Positions 35,861 to 45,757 of a DNA stretch of 56,213 nucleotides are shown one piece after another; position 1 is the first letter of the stretch, and each line of letters opens with the position of its first letter. The position numbers were made by a program, and so were the translations under genes. This DNA is from Nanobdellota archaeon (GTDB lineage: Archaea > Nanobdellota > Nanobdellia > Pacearchaeales > GW2011-AR1), in contig JADFRY010000006.1 of NCBI GenBank assembly GCA_022561055.1, forward strand, positions 1 through 56,213, given 5' to 3'. The notes below the pieces were generated by a model. It saw only the letters and a program-made list of their open reading frames with translations, ran no database searches and had not been told where the DNA came from.

Positions 35861-37966
35861 ATGAAGGGTGTTGATAAAAAAGTAGTGATAGTCTCATTAG
35901 TAGCGATTGTTATTATCGCCGGAGTAATTTTTTCTTACAATCAATATAAAGCTAAAACCACTGTTCAGGAATCACCTCCCACAGGCATAGAAAAAGTAGA
36001 TTTTGCGACGAGAGATAATCTTCTTAGACAAATCAGAGAAGATTTTGCCAGAGATGTTGCAGAAAACCCAGACCTGGCTTTTGCCTCAGGAAGCTTATTA
36101 ATTAGATTCAAAGAAGGAACTTCTATAAATGAGAAAAGAAAAATCCGCAGATCTGTAAATGCAGAGCTTATTGAAGAGTTTACTCTTGTTCCTAACCTGC
36201 AACATATAAAGGTTGATAAGGGCACAGAGAACCAAGCAATAGAAACATTAAGAAATAACAAAAATGTGGAATATGTAGAACAGGACGTTGTATTGCGATT
36301 GAATGCCGCAACAACTCCTGGTAGTACAATCACCCGTAACATTCCATCTCCGAATGATCCTTTATTTTCTCAACAATGGGCTCTACAAAACATTAATGCT
36401 CCAGAGGCTTGGGTATACACAACAGGCTCTCCAGATGTAGTTGTTGCAATCATAGACTCTGGTGTTGATTATAATGATCCTGACCTAGCTAATAACATGT
36501 GGATTAACAAAGATGAAATTCCGAACAACGGCATAGACGATGATAATAATGGTTACATTGATGATGTACTAGGATGGGACTTTGTTGATAATGATAATGA
36601 TCCAATGGACGATCCAACAAGACCCCACGGAACATACACTGCACAAGTTGTTGGAGCTGTTGGTAATAATGGCATAGGAATAGCAGGGGTTAACTGGAAC
36701 ATTAAAATGATTCCCTTAAAAATACTGTCTAATTTTCGGCAAACCCCTCTTGGCTTTGCTTCTAATATTATTAGAGCCTTGCAATATGCGACAGACAAAG
36801 GAGTTAGAATATCGAGTAATAGCTACGGGTTAAACATACCATTTATCCAAAGTTTGTATGATGCATTTAATCAGGCCAAGACTTATAGCCATTTAGCCAT
36901 TTTTGCTGCAGGCAATTCTGGTTCTGACAATGATTTAATCCCCCAATATCCGTGTTCTTTTGATTCAGACAATATAATCTGTGTTGCAGCAACAAATGAA
37001 AATGATCAATTAGCTAACAGGAACTATTCTAGTTTTTCTTCTAACTATGGACTAACAACGGTTGATCTTGGTGCACCTGGTGTTGATATAATGGTCTCTA
37101 GTGGTGGAAGGGTATCAGGAACTTCCTTTTCCGCACCACATGTGTCGGGAATCGCGGCTCTAATTTTATCCATTCATCCAGACTGGAATTACCAACAAAT
37201 CAGGACAAAGATATTAGCCAGTGTAAGAAATGTTAATTCATTATCAGGAATTACGGTCACAGGTGGTATTACTGATGCAAAAAATTCGGTGATTGGAGGG
37301 TTACCCGCTGATTTTGAAACAATTCCTCCTACTGTAATCATAGATTACCCTCTACCGGGCGCCTCTGTTTCTGGAACTATACCTATAGAAATCAGTGCCA
37401 GCGATAATACTGGTGTAAGGCAAGTTATACTTACTTCACATTTTCCTGGATGGCCAAATTATGCCAGACAACATGTTATCGGACTCGATGAAACACCCCC
37501 TTACACAATATCTTGGGATGCAGAGGCGTTCGCTAACACAGCATTCATACCCGAAAGTCAAGTAATAAATCTAAAAGCCCTCGCCATTGATTCGTCATAC
37601 AATACAGGAGTAAGCCCAGTTATACCAGTGACTGTGCCAGATAACTTTTCACCTACTATTGATAGTTTTATAGTATTTTTGGGAGCGCCCCCGTTTACAA
37701 CAGCGACAGTATATCTGCCAGTGCCAGCCGTAATTAGAGTACTTGAAATAACAGATAGGAGCTATCTAGACTACGTGCAGATTTTCGGGGATGGTGAATT
37801 GCTAAAAACATGCGATGGTAGGAACCAACAATTCATGCGTGTTTGTGAATACACATGGCAGACAGGAGGGCTTTCACTAGGGAAACATAAAATAACGATA
37901 GTAGCAAAAGATAAAGCTATTGCAGGAAATACACTAACTAGGAGCATTGTCCTAATAAAACAATAA
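35861..37966 (+). CDS. S8 subtilisin-like serine protease, membrane-anchored, with propeptide and Ig-like C-terminal region
   Basis: DSGVDYNDPDLA, PHGTYTAQVVGAVGNNGIGIAGV, GTSFSAPHVSGIAAL catalytic blocks; N-terminal TM. Confidence 0.95.
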   Translation: MKGVDKKVVIVSLVAIVIIAGVIFSYNQYKAKTTVQESPPTGIEKVDFATRDNLLRQIREDFARDVAENPDLAFASGSLLIRFKEGTSINEKRKIRRSVNAELIEEFTLVPNLQHIKVDKGTENQAIETLRNNKNVEYVEQDVVLRLNAATTPGSTITRNIPSPNDPLFSQQWALQNINAPEAWVYTTGSPDVVVAIIDSGVDYNDPDLANNMWINKDEIPNNGIDDDNNGYIDDVLGWDFVDNDNDPMDDPTRPHGTYTAQVVGAVGNNGIGIAGVNWNIKMIPLKILSNFRQTPLGFASNIIRALQYATDKGVRISSNSYGLNIPFIQSLYDAFNQAKTYSHLAIFAAGNSGSDNDLIPQYPCSFDSDNIICVAATNENDQLANRNYSSFSSNYGLTTVDLGAPGVDIMVSSGGRVSGTSFSAPHVSGIAALILSIHPDWNYQQIRTKILASVRNVNSLSGITVTGGITDAKNSVIGGLPADFETIPPTVIIDYPLPGASVSGTIPIEISASDNTGVRQVILTSHFPGWPNYARQHVIGLDETPPYTISWDAEAFANTAFIPESQVINLKALAIDSSYNTGVSPVIPVTVPDNFSPTIDSFIVFLGAPPFTTATVYLPVPAVIRVLEITDRSYLDYVQIFGDGELLKTCDGRNQQFMRVCEYTWQTGGLSLGKHKITIVAKDKAIAGNTLTRSIVLIKQ

Positions 37967-37976
37967 AATAAATTTA

Positions 37977-38001
37977 ATCATTCTCCCTTCAACTCTTCAC
38001 T
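37977..38001. repeat. Degenerate copy B of SBDS 3'-terminal sequence (approximate)
   Basis: attctcccttcaactcttcactaac; minus strand reads VVSEELKGE*; 19/25 identical to copy A. Confidence 0.5.
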
Positions 38002-38057
38002 AACCACAACAAGAAATCTCCAAAAATGTATTTAAATCAAAGTCGCTTTTTGCTTTC

Positions 38058-38275
38058 ATGAAATATAAACTAAAGCCGCAAATACAAAAAATAATAAACG
38101 TTCTCTCCAAATATGGTTTTTATATAGTAAGAATGAAAGGAGACCACATTATCATCAATAGAAACCCGCCGTTAAGACGACCAATTGTAATGCCAAAAGA
38201 ATAAGTAACGCGGTAAGACTTAATTTATTAAAAGAGTCTGGAGTCGAGGAGGTAGAGTTTGCAGGAATATTTTAA
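38058..38275 (+). pseudogene. HicA-like toxin, frameshifted
   Basis: MKYKLKPQIQKIINVLSKYGFYIVRMKGDHIIINRNPPLRRPIVMPKE* then, one frame over, ISNAVRLNLLKESGVEEVEFAGIF*; one missing base restores a typical HicA length. Confidence 0.7.
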
Positions 38276-38520
38276 ATAAATATTCTAGAAATAATTGGAG
38301 CATGAGATTCTTCTTTAGTTATTTTTATAATCTCTTTTTTTGCTTGTGGATGTTCTTCAAAATATAACTCTAGCGCCTCTTTTAACATTCTCTTAGCGTC
38401 CTCAATACTATCTCCTTGAGTGGCTACATTAGGGACTTGTATAGAGATTATACTATAAATCCTATCTTCTCCATCGCCTTCGGGTACAATAACAATATCC
38501 AATTCTATTTTTTCTTCCAT
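38272..38520 (-). CDS. HicB-like antitoxin
   Basis: MEEKIELDIVIVPEGDGEDRIYSIISIQVPNVATQGDSIEDAKRMLKEALELYFEE. Confidence 0.75.
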   Translation of the reverse strand: MEEKIELDIVIVPEGDGEDRIYSIISIQVPNVATQGDSIEDAKRMLKEALELYFEEHPQAKKEIIKITKEESHAPIISRIFI

Positions 38521-38606
38521 ATTACGAAGCTTGTCCTCCACAAGCGAGTAATTGAGAATCAAAGATTCTCATATTAAATTATAAATTTAGGCCATTATAA
38601 GCTTTT

Positions 38607-39281
38607 CTACTCTCCCCCGACTTCCTCACTAACAACAGCCCCGTGGGTGATTGAATTCAATTTTTCAAAAAAATCGAGTTGCATGCCTGCAGGAATATTA
38701 ATTATAGTCTGCAAATCTCCGTTAGGAAGCCATTCTTCTTTTTCCTTAAAATCCTTAAGCAAACCATAAACCTGCCCCGTAAATCTTGCGGGAATTATAA
38801 GCTTAATTTTTTTTGTCTCAACTTTAATCGGAATTATTTCTTTCAGTTTATGAATCAATTTATACATTTGTTGCTCTGCAGGTCTATTATCAAAATTAAA
38901 ATGCACTTCATCAACCGCTCTTCTCATCCTTTCCTCTGTAAAAGGTCTTCCATTCTGGTCAACAGCATTTCTTAAAATAAGATCAATGACTTGCTTAACC
39001 TTGGTCTCTCTTTCAGCATCTCTATAGTCCTGAGGCTTCTGAATCTCGCCACTTTTCATAATCTTCTCAGCAACTTCATGTAAATTAATTGTACCAAAAG
39101 CATCCTGCAAATCTGACTGAGAAGCAACAGTTCCTTTTTTTAGATCATAATAAATTGCATTAGAATTCAACGCATTCGTCACATCTCCGATGCCCTTTTT
39201 AACTTTCAAAGCTTCGTCTACATCGACAGAAATTTCATATTGTTTTCCCTTAATCTTAATACGCGCTTCAATGTTCGGCAT
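38607..39281 (-). CDS. sbds: Ribosome maturation protein SBDS (Sdo1)
   Basis: ASQSDLQDAFGTINLHEVAEKIMKSGEIQ…RPFTEERMRRAVDEVHFNFDNRPAEQQMYKLIHKLKEIIPIK. Confidence 0.94.
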   Translation of the reverse strand: MPNIEARIKIKGKQYEISVDVDEALKVKKGIGDVTNALNSNAIYYDLKKGTVASQSDLQDAFGTINLHEVAEKIMKSGEIQKPQDYRDAERETKVKQVIDLILRNAVDQNGRPFTEERMRRAVDEVHFNFDNRPAEQQMYKLIHKLKEIIPIKVETKKIKLIIPARFTGQVYGLLKDFKEKEEWLPNGDLQTIINIPAGMQLDFFEKLNSITHGAVVSEEVGGE

Positions 39282-39343
39282 CTTTTAGAAAAAGAGGGGA
39301 GTTATTTAAAGATTGTTATAGAAATTAATCATTATCAAACAAA

Positions 39344-39649
39344 TTATCTTCTACCTTTTTCTTCCTTATCATATAAATCATCTTCAACCCTTTCCTCAAG
39401 TTTGGAGGAGATTTTATCCTCTATATCTTTTCTAGTTCCAACAGAAAGAATGATGTCATTAGCTCTAGAAAGTATCCCTCCACCTAGATAAAGACAACAT
39501 CCTCCTACTAAGAAATAATTGACATTATCACTTTCACTTAAAACCCAATATATTCCGGAAATTAATCCCCCATATTTCATTAGAGAAGAACCTCCTTCGA
39601 TAAACAAAGAAACACTTCCACGAATTAATCCCATAAAAACCAGATACAA
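39344..39649 (-). CDS. Hypothetical small membrane protein
   Basis: 101-aa ORF with two hydrophobic segments. Confidence 0.5.
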   Translation of the reverse strand: MYLVFMGLIRGSVSLFIEGGSSLMKYGGLISGIYWVLSESDNVNYFLVGGCCLYLGGGILSRANDIILSVGTRKDIEDKISSKLEERVEDDLYDKEEKGRR

Positions 39650-39694
39650 GTATGATATATAAATTAAATCGTTCTAGAAAATAACTATTTCAAA

Positions 39695-40753
39695 TTATTT
39701 CTTTCTTCCTATATTATACGCTAAAAACTCTCGAAAAAATTCTTTATGCTCTTCTGTTATTTTCATGTTTGAAATTATATACTTTGCTTTACTTTCAAAG
39801 ACCTCTATTTTTTTATAAATATCTTCTCTTATTTTGTATTTGTCTATCAACTCCCTAACAAAGTTTACCATATTCTCGTCAAGGTTTTGGTTTCCAAATA
39901 TTTTTCTCAGTTTTTCTTTTTCATCTGGTGAAACTTTCTCAAATAACAAAAGTCTGAGTAAGGTCTTTTTATTCTCTGCTATATCACTCCCAATAGTTTT
40001 CCCTATTTCTAATTCACTTCCAAACAAGCCCAGTTCATCATCTTTAATCTGAAAGATAATTCCCATATGATCTCCAAGTTTAAGCAGATTTTCCATAGTT
40101 TCTTCATCTTGCTCAGCCAAAATAGCTCCTCCTAAAAAAGGCGCAGAGAATGTATATCTTGCTGTTTTATATCTGTATATATTTATAATTCGCTCTTCAT
40201 TAAATTCTTTTTTAGAGAAACCCATGTAAATATCCTCCATCTCTGCTAATCCAGTACAATTTAAATCTTCTGAAAAAAGTTTAATAATCTGCGACTTTAC
40301 TTCATCTTTTGTTTCAAGAGTTCCTAAAATCTCAAATACAGAGGAGATGCATACGTCACCAGCACAAATTCCCATGCTATATCCAAAATGCCTTGCATCT
40401 TCAAAATTTTCTTCTTTGCACATCTCTTCATATTGAGCAAAAATTGTTTTTTTACCTCTTCTTAATACATCTTTATCAATTATATCATCATGTATTAACA
40501 AAGCAGAATGCAACAATTCTATCGCAGCAGCAGCTTTAATTGTGTTTTCATCAATCTCATTCTTAAACATCTTATATGTCATGACTAATAAACTACCTCT
40601 GATAGTTTTCCCCTGACAAACAAAAACTTTCAGCCGCTTTATTAAGTCCTCTCCCCACATATTAATCTGAGAAACTTCTTTCTTTTTCTCTTCCAGAAAA
40701 TTTGTAAGATAATTATCTACGAGTTCTTTATATTCTGCTAACCTTTCTTTCAT
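39695..40753 (-). CDS. Polyprenyl (geranylgeranyl/farnesyl) diphosphate synthase
   Basis: ELLHSALLIHDDIIDKDVLRRGKKT (FARM) and IFQIKDDELGLFG (SARM). Confidence 0.92.
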   Translation of the reverse strand: MKERLAEYKELVDNYLTNFLEEKKKEVSQINMWGEDLIKRLKVFVCQGKTIRGSLLVMTYKMFKNEIDENTIKAAAAIELLHSALLIHDDIIDKDVLRRGKKTIFAQYEEMCKEENFEDARHFGYSMGICAGDVCISSVFEILGTLETKDEVKSQIIKLFSEDLNCTGLAEMEDIYMGFSKKEFNEERIINIYRYKTARYTFSAPFLGGAILAEQDEETMENLLKLGDHMGIIFQIKDDELGLFGSELEIGKTIGSDIAENKKTLLRLLLFEKVSPDEKEKLRKIFGNQNLDENMVNFVRELIDKYKIREDIYKKIEVFESKAKYIISNMKITEEHKEFFREFLAYNIGRKK

Positions 40754-40792
40754 AAAAAAAGTAAAAAACTCTTGTTTATATAATTAACTGAA

Positions 40793-41518
40793 CTACTTCA
40801 AATACTTCTTTAGAGCATCACCATGCTTTCTTATCAGCTTAGGATTATTTATTTTAATATATCCAACATCAAATCTGTTAAGATTAAAATTCTTTCCAAG
40901 AATTTCTTTAAAGATCTTCAAAACAAACTTTATTCCTTCTTCAATTGTCATTTCATCTTTAAAGTCTTTTCTTAAGACCTCTTTTATTTGTTCGTCATGT
41001 TCACCTACTGCATTAGCCCTATAAGCATAATAATTTCCTGTCACATCTGAAGTGTATAAATGAGTTTTTCCTTTGCTTACTCCGCCGAGCATTATAGCAA
41101 CGCCATAAGGCCTTAATCCTGCATATTGAGTAGAGAACTGTTTTCTATCGGCTATCATTCTAATAACCATTATTAGGTCAATAGGAGAATTATAAGTAAC
41201 TCTGTTTTGCTGCGCCAAAATTTGAGAAGCATCTATTAAAATCCTGGCATCTGACAAAATTCCTGCCGATGTAGCCACAATGTGTTCATCAATTTCAAAA
41301 ATTTTATTGGTAGATTCAGCAGCAATCAAGTTATCTCTGATTCTTCTGTCAGCAATAATCAAAACACCATCTTTACAAACAAGACCAATACTGCTACTTC
41401 CGAGTCTTACAGTTTTCTCAGCATACTCAACTTGCAACAAATGCCCCTCTGGCGAAAACATAGTCGCGGCCCTATCATAGCCCATTGCCTGATGTTGCAT
41501 CTCTGTTGGGATTTCCAT
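40793..41518 (-). CDS. psmA: Proteasome subunit alpha
   Basis: GYDRAATMFSPEGHLLQVEYAEKTVRLGSSSIGLVCKDGVLI. Confidence 0.95.
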   Translation of the reverse strand: MEIPTEMQHQAMGYDRAATMFSPEGHLLQVEYAEKTVRLGSSSIGLVCKDGVLIIADRRIRDNLIAAESTNKIFEIDEHIVATSAGILSDARILIDASQILAQQNRVTYNSPIDLIMVIRMIADRKQFSTQYAGLRPYGVAIMLGGVSKGKTHLYTSDVTGNYYAYRANAVGEHDEQIKEVLRKDFKDEMTIEEGIKFVLKIFKEILGKNFNLNRFDVGYIKINNPKLIRKHGDALKKYLK

Positions 41519-41587
41519 AATTCCTTTAAAACCTCTTTGAATATAAACTTTTACATCACTGGCTTTTTAAGTTTTGTGTTGTAAAGT

Positions 41588-41857
41588 TCATTTGCCCAAA
41601 CCCTTCAAAGTCCCAGAAACTTTCAAAACTCTAATCTTATCACTGGAAAGAGCAAGCGCCCCTCTGATTCTATCAATTTCTTTTCTATTCACAGCAAGAA
41701 TGTAATTAGCACCTTTCTTTTTTACAAACACAGGGGCTGCTTTTGCCCAACCCAAAATACCAATATAATCTAAAATAGCTTTCTCTGTGTCGTCTTTGCG
41801 GCCGCTAATTAAAAGATATCTTCTCCTAAGCTTTGCCGAAGGTTTAAGTTTTAACAT
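41588..41857 (-). CDS. rnp2: RNase P protein component 2 (Pop5/Rnp2)
   Basis: LKPSAKLRRRYLLISG…AILDYIGILGWAKAAPVF…ILAVNRKEIDRIRGALAL…SGTLKGLGK. Confidence 0.85.
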   Translation of the reverse strand: MLKLKPSAKLRRRYLLISGRKDDTEKAILDYIGILGWAKAAPVFVKKKGANYILAVNRKEIDRIRGALALSSDKIRVLKVSGTLKGLGK

Positions 41858-41864
41858 TTCATAC

Positions 41865-42725
41865 TCACCCAATTATTGTTTTATTAGCAATTATATTAAT
41901 TTCTTCTCTTACCACATTACTCTCTAGGGCAAATCCCAAACTTTCAGCTCCTCCAATTTTAAAATTATTAATTCCAATAACCTTGCCTTTTTTGTTAATT
42001 AAAGGACCTCCTGAGTTTCCAGGATTAAGTGTTACATCTGTTTGGATATATACTTCAAGGCCGTTTGGCCCTCTTCTACCCACAGCCGAAACAATTCCTT
42101 CAGTTACAGTAAATGATAAGCCCAGAGGATTTCCAATCGCAATTACCTTTTCTCCTATCTGAACATTATCTGAGTCTTCCAACTCAATGTAGTCAAAAAC
42201 ACCTGTTATTTTTAATAAAGACAAATCTGTGAAACTATCTTCCCCAACAATAATCGCATCATAAATTCTGCCGTCAAATGTCTGAACATTAACAAATTTT
42301 GCTCCTTGAACCACATGGAGATTTGTTACAATATAACCTGCAGAATTCACAATAAAGCCTGTTGCTGCAGACTTGTCTGTTCTTATATTTACAACTTCTT
42401 TAATAACATCTTCAATGACATCAGAAAAATCTACTTTCGATGCTTTTAGTAATTCAAGTTCCTCTTCAAAACTACTTCCCTGCTCAGCAATAATTTTAAT
42501 AATTTCATTAATGCTAACTCGGTTCTCTTGTCTGACTTCATCAACATACTTATTAAGGTCGCCCCTTATTTTTTGCTGGTCTGCAATTATCCTTGACGCC
42601 TGAGAGCTAATCACGACAAAAGACACAATTTGCAATATCAAAAGAATTACAACGACTCCATAAAGAACATTCCTGTGTCTTTTTAGATGTTTTATATGAT
42701 GCTTATGAGATTTCTCTTTTTTCAT
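41865..42725 (-). CDS. HtrA/DegP-like trypsin-fold serine protease without PDZ domain
   Basis: NLHVV, TDLSLLK, NPGNSGGPL triad blocks; N-terminal TM. Confidence 0.92.
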   Translation of the reverse strand: MKKEKSHKHHIKHLKRHRNVLYGVVVILLILQIVSFVVISSQASRIIADQQKIRGDLNKYVDEVRQENRVSINEIIKIIAEQGSSFEEELELLKASKVDFSDVIEDVIKEVVNIRTDKSAATGFIVNSAGYIVTNLHVVQGAKFVNVQTFDGRIYDAIIVGEDSFTDLSLLKITGVFDYIELEDSDNVQIGEKVIAIGNPLGLSFTVTEGIVSAVGRRGPNGLEVYIQTDVTLNPGNSGGPLINKKGKVIGINNFKIGGAESLGFALESNVVREEINIIANKTIIG

Positions 42726-42852
42726 AAATCTAAAACAAAAACTTTATATTTATAGTTTTGCGAAGCTTCGCTTCTTAACTTTCTTGACAAAAGACTCGAG
42801 AATGATAATTGTCTTACAAAATCATTATAAACCGCTCATTCTTTAGACAATT

Positions 42853-44190
42853 ATGCTAACACTTCATACAATCGGCGGCTATAACGAAGTCGGAAAAAAT
42901 ATGACTGTCCTTGAAGTCGGAGAAGATGCAATTATTTTTGACCTTGGATTATATTTACCTTCAATCGTTGGCGTTCAGGAAAGAGAGAAAGTTCCAACAG
43001 AAAAAGGAATGAGAGCTTTAGGAGCCTTGCCTGATGACCTCTATCTTGATAAAAAAGGCTTACGAAATAAAGTTAGAGCAATTTTAATTTCTCATGCACA
43101 TTTAGACCACGTCGGAGCAGTTCAATATTTAGCACAAAGATACAAAGCACCTGTCCTCGGCACACCGTTTACAATAGAAGTCTTGAAGAAACTAATGGAA
43201 GATAATAGGAATGGAATACCAAACAAAATAATCAAAATAAATCCAAATGGTTCTTACATAGCAAAAGGCAAGAATAACTACAAAGTTGAATTCATAAATA
43301 TTACTCACTCTACAATTCAGTGTGCTCTGATAGCAGTCCATACCAAAGATGGAATTATTCTTTACGCGAATGATTATAAAATGGATAACACCCCTGTTAT
43401 GGGAGACCCTCCAAATTACAAAAGACTAAAAGAATTATCTAAAATTGGTATCAAGGCATTAATATCAAATTGTCTTTATGCCCCTGCCGATAGGAAAACC
43501 CCTTCTGAAAAAATAGCACGTGACCTTTTAGAAGAAGTGCTTTTTACAATTGATAGTCAAGAATCTGGACTCATAGTCACAACATTTTCTTCCCATATAG
43601 CAAGAATAAAATCAATAATAGAGTTTGGAAGAAGATTAAATAGAGAGGTAGTTCTTCTTGGAAGAAGCATGAACAAGTATGTTACAGCAGCCGTGAGTGT
43701 AGGGAAAGCCCCGTTTAAAAACAAAGTACAAATCGCGACTTATAGAAATCAATTAGAAAAAGTGTTAAAGAAAGCTAATAAAAATAAAAAAAATTATATG
43801 ATTATCTGCACAGGCCACCAAGGAGAGCCAGGCTCAATTCTTGATAGGCTCTCAAGAAATAAACTTCCTTATAAAATATCTTCCCAAGACAACATAATTT
43901 TTTCTTCTATGACAATTCCAACAGCAATAAATGAAACAATGAGGGCAGATTTAGATAGAAGATTAAAAAAATTTCATCCGAGAATTTTTGATAAAGTCCA
44001 CGTCAGCGGGCATGGAGGAAAAGAAGACATTAGAGAATTAATAAAACTGACAAACCCAGAACATTTTATACCATCTCACGGTGACTTTCCTAAACTTCAA
44101 GCTGGAATGGATTTAGCAATGGAGATGGGCTATAAAAAAAATTATAATACGCATCTTCTATCCAACGGCAAGATGATTAGATTAAAATGA
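42853..44190 (+). CDS. rnj: Archaeal RNase J
   Basis: SHAHLDHVGAVQYLAQRY MBL motif; beta-CASP region; C-terminal VSGHGGKEDIRELIKLTNPEHFIPSHGDFPKL. Confidence 0.92.
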   Translation: MLTLHTIGGYNEVGKNMTVLEVGEDAIIFDLGLYLPSIVGVQEREKVPTEKGMRALGALPDDLYLDKKGLRNKVRAILISHAHLDHVGAVQYLAQRYKAPVLGTPFTIEVLKKLMEDNRNGIPNKIIKINPNGSYIAKGKNNYKVEFINITHSTIQCALIAVHTKDGIILYANDYKMDNTPVMGDPPNYKRLKELSKIGIKALISNCLYAPADRKTPSEKIARDLLEEVLFTIDSQESGLIVTTFSSHIARIKSIIEFGRRLNREVVLLGRSMNKYVTAAVSVGKAPFKNKVQIATYRNQLEKVLKKANKNKKNYMIICTGHQGEPGSILDRLSRNKLPYKISSQDNIIFSSMTIPTAINETMRADLDRRLKKFHPRIFDKVHVSGHGGKEDIRELIKLTNPEHFIPSHGDFPKLQAGMDLAMEMGYKKNYNTHLLSNGKMIRLK

Positions 44191-44540
44191 GGACAGATAT
44201 TTATGGAGGTCTTAGAAATGCATTGCAAAGGGGAGTTCCTCTAGAGCAAGCAATAAGAAGTTTTATAAACGCCGGCTATAATGAGGCAGAAGTTAGAGAA
44301 GTTGCAAAACAGTTTAGCGATGGAGCACTTTCCATTACAGCGCCTGTTACTATTCCAACTAAAACACCCACATTAAAAGTTCCAGAAAGCCAAGAAGCCC
44401 CATCAATTCAGAATGTCAAAAGGAGAGGTTCTAAAAAAGTAATTTTCTTAATAATTTTCTTAATAATCTTAGTAGGAATTCTAATATCTACAATCTTCTT
44501 CAAAGACAAAATAATTGAGTTTTTATCTTCTTTGGTTTAA
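44187..44540 (+). CDS. Hypothetical protein with C-terminal TM anchor
   Basis: Overlaps RNase J stop (ATGA); UBA-like helical N-terminus; TM VIFLIIFLIILVGILISTIFF. Confidence 0.7.
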   Translation: MRTDIYGGLRNALQRGVPLEQAIRSFINAGYNEAEVREVAKQFSDGALSITAPVTIPTKTPTLKVPESQEAPSIQNVKRRGSKKVIFLIIFLIILVGILISTIFFKDKIIEFLSSLV

Positions 44541-44605
44541 TTTATGAATATAAATCTATTGCGAAACACAACAATCAATAAATACCTAACACTTTTTCCA
44601 ATTGT

Positions 44606-45757
44606 ATGATATTCGCTCACATGGGAGACTGCCATATTGGAAGCTGGCGACAACCACAATTAATGGCTCTAAACTTTCAGAGTTTTCAAGTTGTAGTTGA
44701 TAGATGTATAAAAGAAAAAGTTGATTTTATATTAATCGCTGGTGACTTTTTTGATTCTGCTTATCCTCCGATAGAAGTAATAAAAGAAACATTTGGCGAG
44801 TTTAGAAAATTGAAAAACGCCAACATACCTGTCTTTTTTATAGCTGGAAGTCATGACTTTTCTGCTTCTGGAAAAACTTTTCTTGACGTGTTAGAAAAAG
44901 CAGGATTCGGAACAAATGTTTTTCGTTCAGAAGAAAGAGACGGAAGAATAATACTTCAACCAACAATTTATAAAAATATAGCAATTTATGGATACCCTGG
45001 AAAAAAATCAGGGATGGAAGTTCCTGAAATAGAGAAAATAAAACTGCAAGATTCTCCCGGCTTATTTAAAATCCTTATGCTTCATACAGCAATTAGAGAC
45101 GCAGTAGGAACCTTGCCAATACAGGCAGTGGACCAAGAAAAATTACCAGAAGTAGACTATACTGCTCTTGCCCATTTACATATTAAATACAACAAAAACA
45201 GAAGAGTTTATTGCGGCCCAACATTTCCAAATAATTCATTAGAACTAGAAGAGTTAAGAGGCGGCTCTTTCTATCTGATTGACACAACTACTGGAAAAAT
45301 AGAAAGACAAGAAATAAAATTAAAAGAAGTTATAGTTATTGATTTGGAATTAACAGACGCCTTTATAGGAACAGAGAAAGTTATCGAAGAGTTAAAAAAA
45401 CATATACTAAAAGATAAAATAATAATTTTAAAATTAAGAGGTATTTTAGAAAGAGGGAAAGTATCAGATATTAATTTTAATCACATTGAAGAATTTACAA
45501 GAACCCAGGAAGCATATGTATTATTGAGAAATACAACAAAACTCCAAGCTCCTCAAACAGAAATCTCTTTTGAACTAAAATCAGAAAATATAGAAGAAGA
45601 AATAATATCCAAATTTCGAGAAGAGAACCCAAATAAATTTAATGAATTAATTTTTCAACTCATATCAGCACTTCAGTTAGAAAAAAAAGAAGATGAGAGA
45701 ACACAAATCTTTGAAGACCGCTTGCTTAGTGAGGTTAGAAAAATTATTAAAATATGA
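44606..45757 (+). CDS. mre11: DNA double-strand break repair protein Mre11
   Basis: FAHMGDCHIGSWRQP, LIAGDFFDSAYP, FFIAGSHDFS phosphoesterase motifs; overlaps rad50. Confidence 0.93.
   Translation: MIFAHMGDCHIGSWRQPQLMALNFQSFQVVVDRCIKEKVDFILIAGDFFDSAYPPIEVIKETFGEFRKLKNANIPVFFIAGSHDFSASGKTFLDVLEKAGFGTNVFRSEERDGRIILQPTIYKNIAIYGYPGKKSGMEVPEIEKIKLQDSPGLFKILMLHTAIRDAVGTLPIQAVDQEKLPEVDYTALAHLHIKYNKNRRVYCGPTFPNNSLELEELRGGSFYLIDTTTGKIERQEIKLKEVIVIDLELTDAFIGTEKVIEELKKHILKDKIIILKLRGILERGKVSDINFNHIEEFTRTQEAYVLLRNTTKLQAPQTEISFELKSENIEEEIISKFREENPNKFNELIFQLISALQLEKKEDERTQIFEDRLLSEVRKIIKI

Noticed and set aside
42760-42771. Perfect palindrome gcgaagcttcgc between htrA-like and RNase J genes
   Set aside because: Single 12-bp palindrome without repeat copies; could be an operator but not supportable alone.
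42799-42855. Interleaved inverted repeats before RNase J (AGAATGA…TCATTCT and TAATTGTC…GACAATTA) suggesting a 5'-UTR pseudoknot
   Set aside because: The TATA-like cattataaac at ~42823..42832 places the start site near the ATG (leaderless), so the first arms would not be transcribed.
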